In this document: one piece after another, positions 25,703-35,771 of the stretch
How the letters are laid out: every line of letters begins with the position of its first letter
How positions within the stretch are numbered: position 1 is the first letter of the stretch
Assembly (NCBI RefSeq): GCF_004023665.1
Contig: NZ_SAUF01000002.1
Span: forward strand, 310,001-374,000
DNA from: Afifella aestuarii
Lineage (GTDB): Bacteria > Pseudomonadota > Alphaproteobacteria > Rhizobiales > Afifellaceae
Reading direction: 5' to 3'
Length of the DNA: 64,000 nucleotides
Made by a program: the position numbers and the translations under genes
The notes under the pieces: generated by a model
What the model saw: the letters and a program-made list of their open reading frames with translations, nothing else
Database searches by the model: none
What the model was told of the DNA's origin: nothing

Positions 25703-27184
25703 TCAGGCGCGGCCGGAGCCGGTCTCTTCGTCGCCCGGCACCTCGTTTCTCTTGGCGAGATCGCCATGGCGCGTCCAGATCGTGCCGTCGATCTTGCCGG
25801 CGAGCTCCGGGTAGAAGTCGTTGTCGAAGACCGGCTCCTGGCCCGATTTCTTCTGCTTGAAGTAATCGTGCGTGAGCTTGGTGACCGTCCCGGACAGGGC
25901 GACGATGGCGATGAGGTTGATGGTGGCCATCAATCCCATGGACGCATCGGCCGTGTGGAAGACCGTGCGCACCGATTGCAGCGATCCCCAGATCACCATC
26001 AGGAGCGCGGCGACACGCAGGACGGTGAGCCCTCCCTTGCCGCCGAAACCGAGGAAGGTCATGGCGTTTTCGGCATAGGAGTAATTGCCGAGGATGGAGG
26101 TGAAGGCGAAGAAGAAGATCGCCACGGCGACGAAATAGACGCCCCAATCGCCGATATGGGCGGAGAGCGCGTTCTGCGTCAGCTCCGTCCCCGTCACCTC
26201 CTGGCCGGGCGTGTAGACGCCGGACAAGAGGATCATCAGCGCGGTCGCCGAACAGATGAGGAGCGTGTCGATGAAGACACCGAGCGCCTGCACCATGCCC
26301 TGGCTGGAGGGATGATGCGGGTCGGGCGTGGCCACGGCGGCGATGTTCGGCGCCGAGCCCATGCCCGCCTCGTTGGAGAAGAGGCCGCGTTTCACACCGT
26401 TGAGCAAGGCCGCGGCAAGGCCGCCGGTGACGCCGCCTGCCACTTCCTCGAGCCCGAAGGCGCTTTTGACGATGAGCGCCAGGACCCCCGGCAATTCGGC
26501 ATAGTGCACGATGAGCACATAGAAGGCGACGATGAGGTAGGCGATCGCCATGAACGGCACGACGATCTCGGCCACCCGCGCCACCTGCCGGATGCCGCCG
26601 AAAATGACGAGACCGGACAGAAGCGCGAGGCCGAGCCCGATCCACAGTTTCGGAATGCCGAAGGCCGCCTCCACCGCATCGGCGATCGAATTCGCCTGCA
26701 CGGCGTTGAAGACGAGGCCGAAGGAGAGGATCAGGAAGACCGAGAAAAGCCCGCCGAGCCAGGGCAGGCGCAGGCCGCGGGCGATGTAGAAGGCGGGCCC
26801 GCCGCGATAATCGCCCTCTTCGTTGCGCACTTTGTAGAGCTGGGCGAGCGTCGATTCCGCATAGGCCGTCGCCATGCCGACGAGCGCCACCATCCACATC
26901 CAGAAAATGGCGCCCGGTCCCCCGAGGGTCAAAGCGACGGCAACGCCGGCGAGGTTGCCGGTGCCGACGCGCGAGGCGAGCGACACGGTGAGCGCCTGCA
27001 AGGGCGAAATGCCGGCTTTGTCGCTGGAGCGCGAGCCGCGCACGACGCGCAGAAACTCCGGAAAATGACGAAACTGAATGAAGCCGAGCCTGAGGGTGAA
27101 GAACACCCCGACGGCCAACAAGCCGTAGATGAGAACGTAGCTCCACAAAATGTCGTTGGTGAAATCGATCACAGCGTCCAGCAT
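25703..27184 (-). CDS. Alanine/glycine:cation symporter (AGCS family)
   Basis: A 493-aa sodium- or proton-coupled amino-acid carrier of the inner membrane. Family marks are GFIQFRHFPEFLRVV after the first segments, SPLQALTVSLASRVGTGNLA, VALTLGGPGAIFWMWMVAL, the GGPAFYIARGL loop and NGVKRGLFSNEAGMGSAPN, followed by further membrane helices and a cytoplasmic tail. The ATG at 27184 has GAGGGG upstream. The long upstream frame was rejected as noncoding. The likely substrate is alanine or glycine, by family. Confidence 0.93.
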   Translation of the reverse strand: MLDAVIDFTNDILWSYVLIYGLLAVGVFFTLRLGFIQFRHFPEFLRVVRGSRSSDKAGISPLQALTVSLASRVGTGNLAGVAVALTLGGPGAIFWMWMVALVGMATAYAESTLAQLYKVRNEEGDYRGGPAFYIARGLRLPWLGGLFSVFLILSFGLVFNAVQANSIADAVEAAFGIPKLWIGLGLALLSGLVIFGGIRQVARVAEIVVPFMAIAYLIVAFYVLIVHYAELPGVLALIVKSAFGLEEVAGGVTGGLAAALLNGVKRGLFSNEAGMGSAPNIAAVATPDPHHPSSQGMVQALGVFIDTLLICSATALMILLSGVYTPGQEVTGTELTQNALSAHIGDWGVYFVAVAIFFFAFTSILGNYSYAENAMTFLGFGGKGGLTVLRVAALLMVIWGSLQSVRTVFHTADASMGLMATINLIAIVALSGTVTKLTHDYFKQKKSGQEPVFDNDFYPELAGKIDGTIWTRHGDLAKRNEVPGDEETGSGRA

Positions 27185-27491
27185 CCCAACCCCTCGCTGA
27201 ATGAGCCTCTTTTCGAGCCCGAAAAACCTGCCTGGCGCAGAATTTCTTAGTTCGCAAAGAAGGTAAGTTTCGACGGCGGTGTGAGTTGCTTGGAGAAATG
27301 TATAATGATGATAAAAACTGTGGAGTCTGAAGAACGGCGGGGGTTTAAGGCGTGCCTGGAGGCCAATACTGCATAGCCAAGTGACTGATCGGCAAAGGTT
27401 TGATCGTCGAAGCGCGGCCAAAGGTCCGGCGCGAGAACGGCCCCGTTCGTGAGGTCGTGAAACGGCGAAAGAATCGTCCTAGTTTGCCGTC
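27185..27491. other. Divergent promoter region, AGCS symporter / HAD phosphatase
   Basis: 307 bp with no gene. A plus-strand TATAAT (27301-27306) is present without a convincing -35 element at 17 bp. No glycine riboswitch core could be recognised upstream of the symporter. Confidence 0.4.
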
Positions 27492-28172
27492 ATGTCCTAC
27501 CGCATCGTTCTCATCGATTTCGACGGCACGCTGGCCGACACCCGCCAATCGGTCGTCACCTGCCTGCGCCAGACGCTGTCAGAGCGCGGCTTCGACATGC
27601 CGGACGGGCAGAAGATCAAGGAGGTGATCGCGGCGGGCCTGTCGCTCGATCAGGCCGTGGCCGTCCTGGTGCCGCAATTGGCGCCGGACGAGACCTCACA
27701 GTGCGTTGTGGCCTATCGCGACAAGTATCCGGCGATCGATGCTGAACATACGCAGCTTTTTGAGGGCGCGCACGAGACGCTCGCGGCCTTGAACGCCGCG
27801 GGAATGGCGGTCGTGGTCTTGTCCAACAAGGGCGTGAGAGCCATCGAGGCGACGCTCGACCGCTTTGAGATCGAGGTGAGCGCCATCATCGCGGCGGAGC
27901 CGGGCGCGCCGATGAAGCCCGATCCGGCGGTCTTTCATGAGCGGATCGCGCCGCTTTTCGGCGCGCGGCCCCTCGGCGATTATCTGATGGTCGGCGATAC
28001 GCGGGCCGACCTCGCCTTTGCGAAAGCGGCCGGCATCGCCGCCTGTTTCGCCCGCTACGGCTATGGCGATGCGTCAGACTGCCTGACGCTCGCGCCCGAG
28101 CATGTCATTGCAACGCTCGGCGAGCTAAAAACGCTCGTCTGCGGGCCGCCTGCGGTGACGGAAAAGGTGTGA
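27492..28172 (+). CDS. HAD-superfamily phosphatase, phosphoglycolate phosphatase-like
   Basis: A 226-aa hydrolase with all four HAD motifs: DFDGTLAD (motif I with the nucleophilic Asp), VVLSNKG (motif II), KPDPAVF (motif III Lys) and MVGDTRADLAFAKAAG (motif IV). The helical cap between motifs I and II is of the Gph/PGP type. The physiological substrate may be 2-phosphoglycolate, but closely related HAD enzymes are promiscuous. It converges with tusA. Confidence 0.85.
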   Translation: MSYRIVLIDFDGTLADTRQSVVTCLRQTLSERGFDMPDGQKIKEVIAAGLSLDQAVAVLVPQLAPDETSQCVVAYRDKYPAIDAEHTQLFEGAHETLAALNAAGMAVVVLSNKGVRAIEATLDRFEIEVSAIIAAEPGAPMKPDPAVFHERIAPLFGARPLGDYLMVGDTRADLAFAKAAGIAACFARYGYGDASDCLTLAPEHVIATLGELKTLVCGPPAVTEKV

Positions 28173-28214
28173 ATGAGGTCTGCCCGCCCCGCAGGCCGTT
28201 CAAGTCAGTTCAAA

Positions 28215-28442
28215 TCAGTTGCAGCGTTTGATGACGAAGGTGAAGACGTCGCCCTCCGTGCGCGATTCCATTAGTTCGTGACCGCTCGTCTGGCAGAAAT
28301 CCTGAAAATTTCTGACGGTGCCGGGATCCGTCGCGACGACTTCGAGCGTGCTGCCGGAGGGCAGCTCTTCCAAGACTTTCCTGGCGCGCAAGAGCGGCAG
28401 CGGGCAATTGAGCCCTTTCGCGTCGAGAACCTGATCAGCCAT
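28215..28442 (-). CDS. tusA: TusA-family sulfurtransferase
   Basis: A 75-aa sulfur-carrier protein. It has the family signature LDAKGLNCPLPLLRARKVLE with the catalytic Cys in CPxP, then TLEVVATDPGT and a C-terminal strand TFVIKRC. TusA relays persulfide sulfur from a cysteine desulfurase, for instance to tRNA thiolation or molybdenum cofactor pathways. No other sulfur-relay gene lies next to it. Confidence 0.92.
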   Translation of the reverse strand: MADQVLDAKGLNCPLPLLRARKVLEELPSGSTLEVVATDPGTVRNFQDFCQTSGHELMESRTEGDVFTFVIKRCN

Positions 28443-28622
28443 GTTTTCCTCCCGCCTTCCGGCCGCAATGCCGGTTAGGAATCAAATGGCCCCCGGCAAG
28501 GGGGTTGCCGACGTGACGCAATGGCACAGCGTGCCGTTTTCGAGGCTCCGATCCGGGCGTGACGCAGGCCGAGGAAGCGGCCGCGCGGGGCCGGTTTTCC
28601 TGGCGTGGCGGCGCAAACGAGG

Positions 28623-29372
28623 TCAGGCGCGGGCGGTGGCGGCCAGATCGATGTCGGCGATCAAAGGTAGGTGATCGGAGGCACGCCGCCCGGCGGGGTC
28701 GACGAAGCTCTTTGCGATGAGGCCGGCGGGGCGCCCATAGATCCGGTCGAGCGATAGAAAAGGCAGATGCGCCGGAAAGGTTCGCTCCGGCGTGCGCTCG
28801 GGCAGGGCCTGAAGGAGAACCTGCCGCACGGCGCCGCGCCACTGCCATTCGTTGAAATCGCCGAGCATGATGGTGGCCGAAGCTTCCGGACGCGTGATCT
28901 CGGCGGCGAAGCTCGCCTGATGGCGCCTTTCGGCAAAGCCGAGCCCGAAATGCGCTGCGATGACATGCAGCTTCCCGCCGGGGGCATCAACGAGTGTGTC
29001 GATGACGGCCCGTCTCTCACGGCCTTCCATGGAGATGTCGTGGGTGCGGATGTCGGTGAGGGGAAAGCGGCTGATCAGCATGTGGCCGAATTCGCCGTCC
29101 GGTGCGATGATCGTCTTGGCATGCGTCGCATAGCCACCAAGCCCGTCGGCGAGATCGTCGAAGGCGGAGATCGCCTCGGCTGCGCTGCGGCGTGAATCGA
29201 CCTCCTGCAGCGCAACGACGTCTGGGTCGTGTGCCGCGACGATTTCCTTGACGCGATCGAGGTTACGCCGTCCGCCCCAGGGGGCGCCGCCATGGATGTT
29301 CCAGGTCATGACGCGCAGCTGCGTCCTGGATCCCGGCTTTTCTGTCGTTTCGGAAGGCTCTCGTGTCTGCAC
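28623..29372 (-). CDS. Endonuclease/exonuclease/phosphatase family protein
   Basis: A 249-aa metal-dependent phosphoesterase. It shows VMTWNIHGG at the N-terminus, VVALQEVDS with the metal-binding Glu, HVIAAHFGL, MLGDFNEW and a final ASDHLPLIADI, all active-site motifs of the EEP fold. It could act on nucleic acid or phospholipid headgroups. Its position just downstream of a phospholipase D-like gene on the same strand (49 bp gap) suggests a shared role in lipid metabolism. Start taken as GTG 29372; there is no strong Shine-Dalgarno. Confidence 0.82.
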   Translation of the reverse strand: MQTREPSETTEKPGSRTQLRVMTWNIHGGAPWGGRRNLDRVKEIVAAHDPDVVALQEVDSRRSAAEAISAFDDLADGLGGYATHAKTIIAPDGEFGHMLISRFPLTDIRTHDISMEGRERRAVIDTLVDAPGGKLHVIAAHFGLGFAERRHQASFAAEITRPEASATIMLGDFNEWQWRGAVRQVLLQALPERTPERTFPAHLPFLSLDRIYGRPAGLIAKSFVDPAGRRASDHLPLIADIDLAATARA

Positions 29373-29421
29373 CTGGGCATACGCGGGGCCGGGCGCTGCG
29401 GTTCCGGCCGAGATCCCGGAC

Positions 29422-30945
29422 CTAGCCGCTTTTGCCGCGCCCGTGCGGACTGCCCTTGCGCCTGATGCGCCCGAAGAGAGCGATCGGACCGCGCGGATCG
29501 AAGAGGCGCGTGCCGGGCATCAGCTTCTTGGCGCCATGCGTCGTCACCTCGGGAAAATCGATGAGGCGCTTGTTGTGGGTGTTGAGCCGGTCGATCACCT
29601 TCACCAGCGTGCCTTCTTCCGCGCTCACCTGGGCGAGCGTGTCCGGCGTGCAATCGAGATGCTCGGCAAGCAGCCGGTCGCGCAATTGGCGGATGACACG
29701 TCGGCAATCCTCGTCACGGGCTTCGATGGCGAGATCGCATTCCTTGTCGAGGCCGGTGGAGCGCCGATTGAGGTTGGAGGAGCCCACCCGCAGCAGCCGG
29801 TCGTCGATGATGAGAACCTTGGCATGCACCATGATTTCCAGATGCGGATCGACGGAGGCCACCGGATGATAGATGCCGAAGCGGCCATAGCGGTCGCATT
29901 GGCGCAGACGCCGGATCATGCGGTTCAGATTGCCGCCCATGAACCAGCCTTCGATCATGCCCTGATTGGCGCGCGTGATGACGGCGACGACCTCCGGCCC
30001 GTCCTCTTCGGCAAGCCGATCTTCGAGAATATCGCCGACCTTGTCGTCTGAGAGATACTGGTTCTCGATATAGATCGTATCGCGCGCGGATTTGAGAGCA
30101 TCGAAGGTGAGGCTCTCGATCTCGCGCACCTCACGGTCTTTCTCGATGGCGGGCACGGTGCGGGCGATGCCGATGTCGATATCGCTGAAATCCGGATCGA
30201 GATCGTCCGGCCAGAGATCTTCGATGCCGCCTGATCTGCCGTCTTCGGGCAGGTTTTCCGCCGATGGAATCGCCGCTTTCTCCTCCGTCGCCGCCTCCCA
30301 ATGACCGCGGGCGAGCTCGGCGATCGAGCGGGCGACGGGGCCGTCGACCATCATCATCATATCGTGGATCGGATCGTAGGAATCGCCGTTCACCGTCTGC
30401 CTCGCCGGCTCGTCCGGCTTGTGGCGGCTCGTATCCCAGCGGTTGATGGTGAGATCGATGCCGCCGACGAAGGCGAGCACGCCGTCGATGACGACGATCT
30501 TGCGGTGCTGCACCCCATAGGACGGGTGATGGTTGTCGAGATGCAGCGCGATGCGCGGATGCTCTTCCCAATCGGCGCCGACGATGAGCGGCAGGGCGGC
30601 GCTCGGCGTGTGCACCGGCGACAGGTTCCAGATCAGGATCTGGACCTGAAGGTCGTCCTTTTCTTCCACCAGCGAGCGCAGCAGCGTGCCGAGCGTTTCG
30701 GAGCCTTCCTTGTCGGGGCGCAATTGCGCGCTCGCGTCGAAATCCCAGCCGATGATCAGGATCGAGTGCTTTGCCTTGCGCAACGCCTCGTCGAGACGGC
30801 GGAAATACGCGGCACCGTCGATGAGGAGGCTCGCACGCCGCGCCTTGTCGATACGCCAGCAATTGTGTCCGGGCTCCAGGATGGGTGCGAACGAGCTTGC
30901 GGACTGCCTGGCCCCGTCATCTGGAGATGGGCGGGCACGGGACAT
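29422..30945 (-). CDS. Phospholipase D-like protein with two HKD motifs
   Basis: A 507-aa PLD-superfamily enzyme. The first catalytic motif is QHRKIVVIDGVLAFVGGIDL (HxKxxxxD) and the second is VHAKVLIIDDRLLRVGSSNL. Between them lies IYIENQYLSDD, typical of plant-type and bacterial phospholipases D and cardiolipin-synthase relatives. No membrane helix or signal peptide is evident, so it appears soluble or peripherally bound. Start chosen at ATG 30945; an alternative in-frame ATG at 30978 would add 11 residues. It is upstream of the EEP-family gene and may form an operon with it. Confidence 0.85.
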   Translation of the reverse strand: MSRARPSPDDGARQSASSFAPILEPGHNCWRIDKARRASLLIDGAAYFRRLDEALRKAKHSILIIGWDFDASAQLRPDKEGSETLGTLLRSLVEEKDDLQVQILIWNLSPVHTPSAALPLIVGADWEEHPRIALHLDNHHPSYGVQHRKIVVIDGVLAFVGGIDLTINRWDTSRHKPDEPARQTVNGDSYDPIHDMMMMVDGPVARSIAELARGHWEAATEEKAAIPSAENLPEDGRSGGIEDLWPDDLDPDFSDIDIGIARTVPAIEKDREVREIESLTFDALKSARDTIYIENQYLSDDKVGDILEDRLAEEDGPEVVAVITRANQGMIEGWFMGGNLNRMIRRLRQCDRYGRFGIYHPVASVDPHLEIMVHAKVLIIDDRLLRVGSSNLNRRSTGLDKECDLAIEARDEDCRRVIRQLRDRLLAEHLDCTPDTLAQVSAEEGTLVKVIDRLNTHNKRLIDFPEVTTHGAKKLMPGTRLFDPRGPIALFGRIRRKGSPHGRGKSG

Positions 30946-31238
30946 GTCGGTTTCGGTCGAGCTTTGCGGCAAAGGCATCCTCGAAAGCTTGAAAAATTGT
31001 GCTGATACGCACCTCATCTGCGGCGCCAAGAGATGAACGCAAGGGGCCGCGGTTCGATCCTGGCGACTTTGCCGCGGTCTTGTGGGCTGCAGAAATCTCC
31101 TCGCTCTGCCGAAGCTCCTGCAATGTCTCGGCAAATTGCGGTTGCTGGGTTTTGGCCGCGAGATTTGGAAGCGGGCGGGTTTGCTTTCCCGTTGCGGCTC
31201 GTGATGGAATGGGCCAACAGCAATTGAGGAGAATGCCG

Positions 31239-32810
31239 ATGCGAGGTCTCTGGCGAACCGCCCTGTTCGGGCTTTGCGCGCTTGCTCTTGCCGCCGGTTT
31301 CGTGCCGAGCGCCGAGGCGCAGACGCCCCCGAATGTTCTCATCGTCGGGCAGATCGCCGAGCCGAAATCGCTCGATCCGCATGCCGTCACCGCGTCGAAC
31401 GATTTCCGCATCCTCGTCAATCTCTATGACGGGCTGGTGCGCACCAAGGACGGCACGCTGGAGCCGGAACCGGCGCTGGCGAAATCCTGGGAGGTGAGCG
31501 AGGACGGGCTCACCTACACCTTCCATCTGCGCGAGGGCGTGACCTTTCACGACGGCACGCCGTTCAACGCCGAGGCGGTGAAGTTCAATTTCGAGAGGAT
31601 GCTCGACGAGGACCATCCCTATCACGACACGGGACCCTTCCCGCTCGCCTTCTTCTTCTCCTCTGTCGACGAGATCACGACGCCCGACGACATGACGGTG
31701 GTCTTCAAGCTGAAGGAGCCTTATGCGCCCTTCCTCTCCAATCTCGCCTATCCGACGGGGCTCATCGTCTCGCCGGAGGCCGTGAAGGAATACGGCAAGG
31801 ATGTCGGCCGCCATCCGGTCGGCACGGGTCCGTTCAAGTTCGAGACCTGGGATTCCAACACCCGCGTCGTGCTCTCCCGCAACGACGATTACTGGGACGG
31901 CGCGCCCTCGCTCGAGGCCGTCGTCTTCCGCCCGATCACGGATGCCAATACGCGCATCGCCGAGATGCTGTCGGGCGGTATCGACGTGATGGTGGAAGTG
32001 CCGCCGGACAATCTCAAGACGTTTGCCGACGATCCGACCTTCAAGGTCTATGAGCAGGCGGGACCGCATCTCTGGTACGTCATCTTGAACACCAAAGAGG
32101 GGCCGTTTGCCGATAAGCGCGTCCGCCAGGCGGTGAATTACGCCATCAACAAGCGTTCGCTCGTCGATAATGTCCTGCAGGGGACCGCCGAGGTCGCCGC
32201 CGGCCCGGTGCCGCCGGCTTTCGCCTGGGCGCACAATGACGACGTGAAGCCCTATCCCTACGATCCGGAAAAGGCGAAGGCGCTCCTGAAGGAGGCCGGC
32301 GTGGAGAAGGCGCAGCTCACCTTCTACGTGACGGAAGGCGGCTCCGGCATGCTCGATCCCGTGCCGATGGGCACCGCCATCCAGGCCGATCTCGCGAAAG
32401 TGGGGCTCGACGCGAAGATCGAGAGCTATGAGTGGAACACGTTTCTGGCGCAGGTGAATCCGGGATTGGAAGGCAAGGCCGACATGGCCGAGATGGCGTG
32501 GATGACCAACGACCCCGATACGCTGCCTTATCTCACCTTGCGCTCCGATGCGCTGCCGGACGAGGGCGGCTTCAATTCCGGCTATTATTCCAACGAGAAG
32601 GTCGACGAGCTTCTGGAGAAGGCGCGCCGTGCCACCGATCAGGACGAACGCGCCGAGCTCTACAAGGAGGCGCAGGTGATCATCCACGACGATGCGCCGT
32701 GGATCTTCATCGCCAATTGGAAGCAGAACGCCGTGACGACGGAAAGGGTCGGAGGCTTTTCGCTGCAGCCCTCCTTCCTGTTGCATCTGAAGGACGTGAC
32801 GAAGCAGTGA
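31239..32810 (+). CDS. Peptide ABC transporter, periplasmic substrate-binding protein (SBP family 5)
   Basis: A 523-aa exported binding protein of the DppA/OppA type. A signal peptide (MRGLWRTALFGLCALALAAG..AEAQ) is followed by IAEPKSLDPHAVTASNDF, LAKSWEVSEDGLTYTFHLRE, VTFHDGTPFNAEAV and VRQAVNYAINKRSLVD, all classic SBP_bac_5 segments. The ATG at 31239 lies seven bases after GAGGAG; another ATG two codons earlier is too close to it. First gene of a four-gene importer operon. Ligand class is di- or oligopeptide, nickel or a glutathione-like compound; the sequence does not decide. Confidence 0.93.
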   Translation: MRGLWRTALFGLCALALAAGFVPSAEAQTPPNVLIVGQIAEPKSLDPHAVTASNDFRILVNLYDGLVRTKDGTLEPEPALAKSWEVSEDGLTYTFHLREGVTFHDGTPFNAEAVKFNFERMLDEDHPYHDTGPFPLAFFFSSVDEITTPDDMTVVFKLKEPYAPFLSNLAYPTGLIVSPEAVKEYGKDVGRHPVGTGPFKFETWDSNTRVVLSRNDDYWDGAPSLEAVVFRPITDANTRIAEMLSGGIDVMVEVPPDNLKTFADDPTFKVYEQAGPHLWYVILNTKEGPFADKRVRQAVNYAINKRSLVDNVLQGTAEVAAGPVPPAFAWAHNDDVKPYPYDPEKAKALLKEAGVEKAQLTFYVTEGGSGMLDPVPMGTAIQADLAKVGLDAKIESYEWNTFLAQVNPGLEGKADMAEMAWMTNDPDTLPYLTLRSDALPDEGGFNSGYYSNEKVDELLEKARRATDQDERAELYKEAQVIIHDDAPWIFIANWKQNAVTTERVGGFSLQPSFLLHLKDVTKQ

Positions 32811-32841
32811 GGCGCGTCGCATTCGGCGGGGAAGGGCGGCG

Positions 32842-33789
32842 ATGACTGCCTATATCGGCCGGCGGCTTCTGGCCGCCATTCCCGTCCTCTTCGGACTGTC
32901 GATCATCGTCTTTCTGATCATCGCGGCGATCCCGGGCGATCCGGCGACGGCGATTCTGGGCTCCTATGCGACGCCTGAGAATGTCGAGCGATTGAACCGT
33001 CAGCTCGGCCTCGATCGTTCGCTGCCGGAGCAGTATCTCGTCTGGATCGGCAATGTGCTGCAGGGCGATTTTGGCCGCTCCTATTCGCTCAACCGGCCGG
33101 TCATCGACGAGGTGCTGGAGCGCTTTCGCGCCACGCTGATTCTGGCCGGGACCTCGCTCGTTCTGTGCTCGATCTTCGGCCTTCTCGCCGGCATCGTTTC
33201 GGCCGTGCGCCAGTTCGGCTGGACCGACCGCATCATCACCTTTCTGGTGCTGATCGGCATTTCCATTCCCTCCTTCTGGCTCGGGCTTCTCCTCATTCTC
33301 GTCTTCGCCGTCGATCTCCGCTGGCTGCCGGCGAGCGGCATGGAGGCGATCTATGGCGGCGGCGGGCCGCTCGATCTCGCCAAGCATCTGATCCTGCCGG
33401 CGACGACGCTTGCGGTCGTGGCGACGGGCGTCATCGCGCGCATGACGCGCGCCTCGATGCTGGAAGTTCTGCGCCAGGATTATATCCGCACCGCCCGCGC
33501 CAAGGGCTTGTCGGAGCGGCGGGTGATCTATCGTCACGCCTTCAAGGCGGCGCTCGTCTCCGTCATTCCGGTGATCGGCATTCAGGCGGGCTTCGTGCTC
33601 GGCGGCGCCGTCTACATCGAGACGGTGTTCCAGTGGCCGGGGATCGGCGACATGCTGGTGAAGGCGATTTCGACCCGCGACGTGCTCCTCGTTCAGGGCG
33701 GGGTGTTCGTGGTGGCGGCGAGCTACGTGCTCTTCAATCTCGCCGCCGACGTCGTGCAGGCGATGCTCGATCCGAGGCTGAAGCCATGA
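32842..33789 (+). CDS. Peptide ABC transporter permease (DppB-like)
   Basis: A 315-aa inner-membrane subunit. It has the DppB N-terminus (IGRRLLAAIPVLFGLSIIVF), the conserved AAIPGDPATAILG and LGLDRSLPEQYLVWIGNVLQ regions, the EAA-type cytoplasmic loop (DYIRTARAKGLSERRVIYRH) and a last helix near WPGIGDMLVKAI. Its stop overlaps the ATG of the following permease-ATPase gene by four bases. Confidence 0.94.
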   Translation: MTAYIGRRLLAAIPVLFGLSIIVFLIIAAIPGDPATAILGSYATPENVERLNRQLGLDRSLPEQYLVWIGNVLQGDFGRSYSLNRPVIDEVLERFRATLILAGTSLVLCSIFGLLAGIVSAVRQFGWTDRIITFLVLIGISIPSFWLGLLLILVFAVDLRWLPASGMEAIYGGGGPLDLAKHLILPATTLAVVATGVIARMTRASMLEVLRQDYIRTARAKGLSERRVIYRHAFKAALVSVIPVIGIQAGFVLGGAVYIETVFQWPGIGDMLVKAISTRDVLLVQGGVFVVAASYVLFNLAADVVQAMLDPRLKP

Positions 33790-35771
33790 GCGTGGCGGAA
33801 GAGACCGGCGAAGAGGCCGCGCCGGCGGCAGCCGCACGCTCGTCCAGGCCCGCCTCCTGGCGGCTTCTCGCCAACAACCGGCTGGCGGCTCTGGGTCTCG
33901 TTCTTCTCAGCCTCGTTATCGTGGTGGCGCTGGCGGCTCCGCTTCTGCCGCTTGCCCCGCCCGACGCGACGGCGCCGGCCGAACGGCTGCAACGGCCGCT
34001 CGCAGAGGGCCATCTTCTCGGCACCGACCATCTCGGCCGCGATATTCTTTCGCGCCTCGTCTGGGGGACGCGGATCTCGCTGGCCGTCGGCATCTCCGCC
34101 TCGCTGATCGCCGCTTTCTTCGGCTCGCTCATCGGGCTTGTCGCCGGCTATGCGGGCGGGCGCACCGACCATCTGATGATGCGCGGCATCGATATGCTGA
34201 TGGCGTTTCCGTACATTCTCCTGGCGCTCGCCATCGTCGCGGTTCTGGGGCCGGGGCTGTTGAACGCGCTTTATGCGATCGCCGTCGTCAACATCCCCTT
34301 CTTCGCCCGCAACATTCGCGGCATCACGCTGGGGCTCGCGCGCCGCGATTTCGTCGAGGCGGCGAAGCTCTCCGGCAAGGGACCGATCCGGCTCGTTGCG
34401 ACGGAGATTTTCCCGAACGTCCTGCCGACGATCGTCATCGCGCTCTCGACCACCGTCGGCTGGATGATCCTGGAGACCGCTGGGCTCTCCTTTCTGGGGC
34501 TCGGAGCGCAGCCGCCGCAGGCCGATCTCGGTTCGATGCTGGGCGAGGGAAGGAAGCTCCTCTTCACCGCGCCTTACGTGTCGATCATTCCGGGCGTGAT
34601 GATCTTCATCATTGTGATGAGCATCAATCTTCTGGGCGACGGCATCCGCGACGTGCTCGATCCGCGCCTGCGCTCCGGCGCGCTCGCTCATCCCTCGGCG
34701 CGCACGCAGGTGAAGCGGCGCAACGTGCCGGAGATGCCGGCGGAGCAGGACGGCGCGCTCGATGTCGTCGGGCTTCAGACCGAGTTTTCGATCGGGCGCG
34801 ATGTCTTTCGTGCCGTCGGCGGGGTCGATCTGAGGCTCGGCAAGGAGGAGTGCCTGGGGCTCGTCGGCGAATCCGGCTCCGGCAAATCGGTGACGGCGCT
34901 GTCGATCGCAAGCCTCGTGCCCTCGCCGCCGGGCGCCATCGTCGGCGGACGGGTGATGCGCGAGGGACGCGACGTGCTCGAAATGCGCGACGGCGAGCTC
35001 CGACGCCTGCGCGGCGGCGAGATCTCGATGATTTTTCAGGATCCGCTGTCGAGCCTGCATCCGCTTTTCACCGTCGGCGACCAGATCGCCGAGGCGGTGC
35101 GCGCGCATCAGCCTTTGAGCCGCGCCGAGGCCTGGGCGAAGGCGGTCGACCTTCTCGCCGCCGTGCAGATCCCGAACCCGAAAGAGCGGGCGAAAAGCTA
35201 TCCGCACGAGCTTTCGGGCGGCATGCGCCAGCGTGTGGCGATCGCGATCGCCCTCGTCAACGAGCCGGAGGTTTTGATTGCCGACGAGCCGACGACGGCG
35301 CTCGATGTCACCGTCCAGGCGCAGGTCCTGAAGCTGCTCGACGATCTGCGCCACGAGAAGCACACCGCCGTCCTCTTCATCACCCATGATTTCGGTGTCG
35401 TGTCGGAGATCTGCGAGAGGGTGGCGGTGATGTATGCCGGGCGCATCGTGGAGATGGGGCGGACCGAGGAGGTGCTCGACGCGCCGGCGCATCCCTATAC
35501 GCGCAAACTCATCGACTGCGTGCCGCTTCTCGACGATCCCGACAGGCGGCTCGATGCGATCGAAGGCCTGCCGCCGCCGCTCAACCGGCTGCCCGAAGGC
35601 TGCGCCTTCGCACCCCGCTGCCCGCGGGCGCAGCCCGATTGCCGGGCCGGCGACATCCCGCTCGGCGAGGTGGCGCCGGGGCGGATGGCGCGCTGCCTCT
35701 ATCCGCTCGTCGAAGACGCGGATGCCCCTGCGGACGCCCATGTGGACGCCCATGCGGAGGCGGGGCAATGA
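33786..35771 (+). CDS. Fused ABC transporter permease (DppC-like) and ATP-binding protein (DppD-like)
   Basis: A 661-aa protein joining two subunits that are usually separate. Residues about 1-290 are a DppC-type permease ([23 protein letters not shown] loop [13 protein letters not shown]). Residues about 325-650 are an ATPase with Walker A GESGSGKS, signature LSGGMRQR, Walker [13 protein letters not shown] and the C-terminal oligopeptide-transporter extension with three Cys ([16 protein letters not shown]). The fusion is known in this family. Near the end, DNA encoding [14 protein letters not shown] is a short 12-bp tandem repeat. The stop overlaps the next start by 4 bp. Confidence 0.93.
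   Translation: MSVAEETGEEAAPAAAARSSRPASWRLLANNRLAALGLVLLSLVIVVALAAPLLPLAPPDATAPAERLQRPLAEGHLLGTDHLGRDILSRLVWGTRISLAVGISASLIAAFFGSLIGLVAGYAGGRTDHLMMRGIDMLMAFPYILLALAIVAVLGPGLLNALYAIAVVNIPFFARNIRGITLGLARRDFVEAAKLSGKGPIRLVATEIFPNVLPTIVIALSTTVGWMILETAGLSFLGLGAQPPQADLGSMLGEGRKLLFTAPYVSIIPGVMIFIIVMSINLLGDGIRDVLDPRLRSGALAHPSARTQVKRRNVPEMPAEQDGALDVVGLQTEFSIGRDVFRAVGGVDLRLGKEECLGLVGESGSGKSVTALSIASLVPSPPGAIVGGRVMREGRDVLEMRDGELRRLRGGEISMIFQDPLSSLHPLFTVGDQIAEAVRAHQPLSRAEAWAKAVDLLAAVQIPNPKERAKSYPHELSGGMRQRVAIAIALVNEPEVLIADEPTTALDVTVQAQVLKLLDDLRHEKHTAVLFITHDFGVVSEICERVAVMYAGRIVEMGRTEEVLDAPAHPYTRKLIDCVPLLDDPDRRLDAIEGLPPPLNRLPEGCAFAPRCPRAQPDCRAGDIPLGEVAPGRMARCLYPLVEDADAPADAHVDAHAEAGQ

Noticed and set aside
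27185-27300. Glycine riboswitch upstream of the AGCS symporter
   Set aside because: The conserved aptamer core sequences and paired helices could not be identified.
31014-32822. 602-codon minus-strand open frame over the substrate-binding protein gene
   Set aside because: Shadow frame rich in Arg/His/Asp with no motifs; the plus strand encodes a clear SBP with signal peptide.
33723-35768. 681-codon minus-strand open frame over the ABC permease-ATPase gene
   Set aside because: Shadow of the fused ABC subunit, with low-complexity charged translation.
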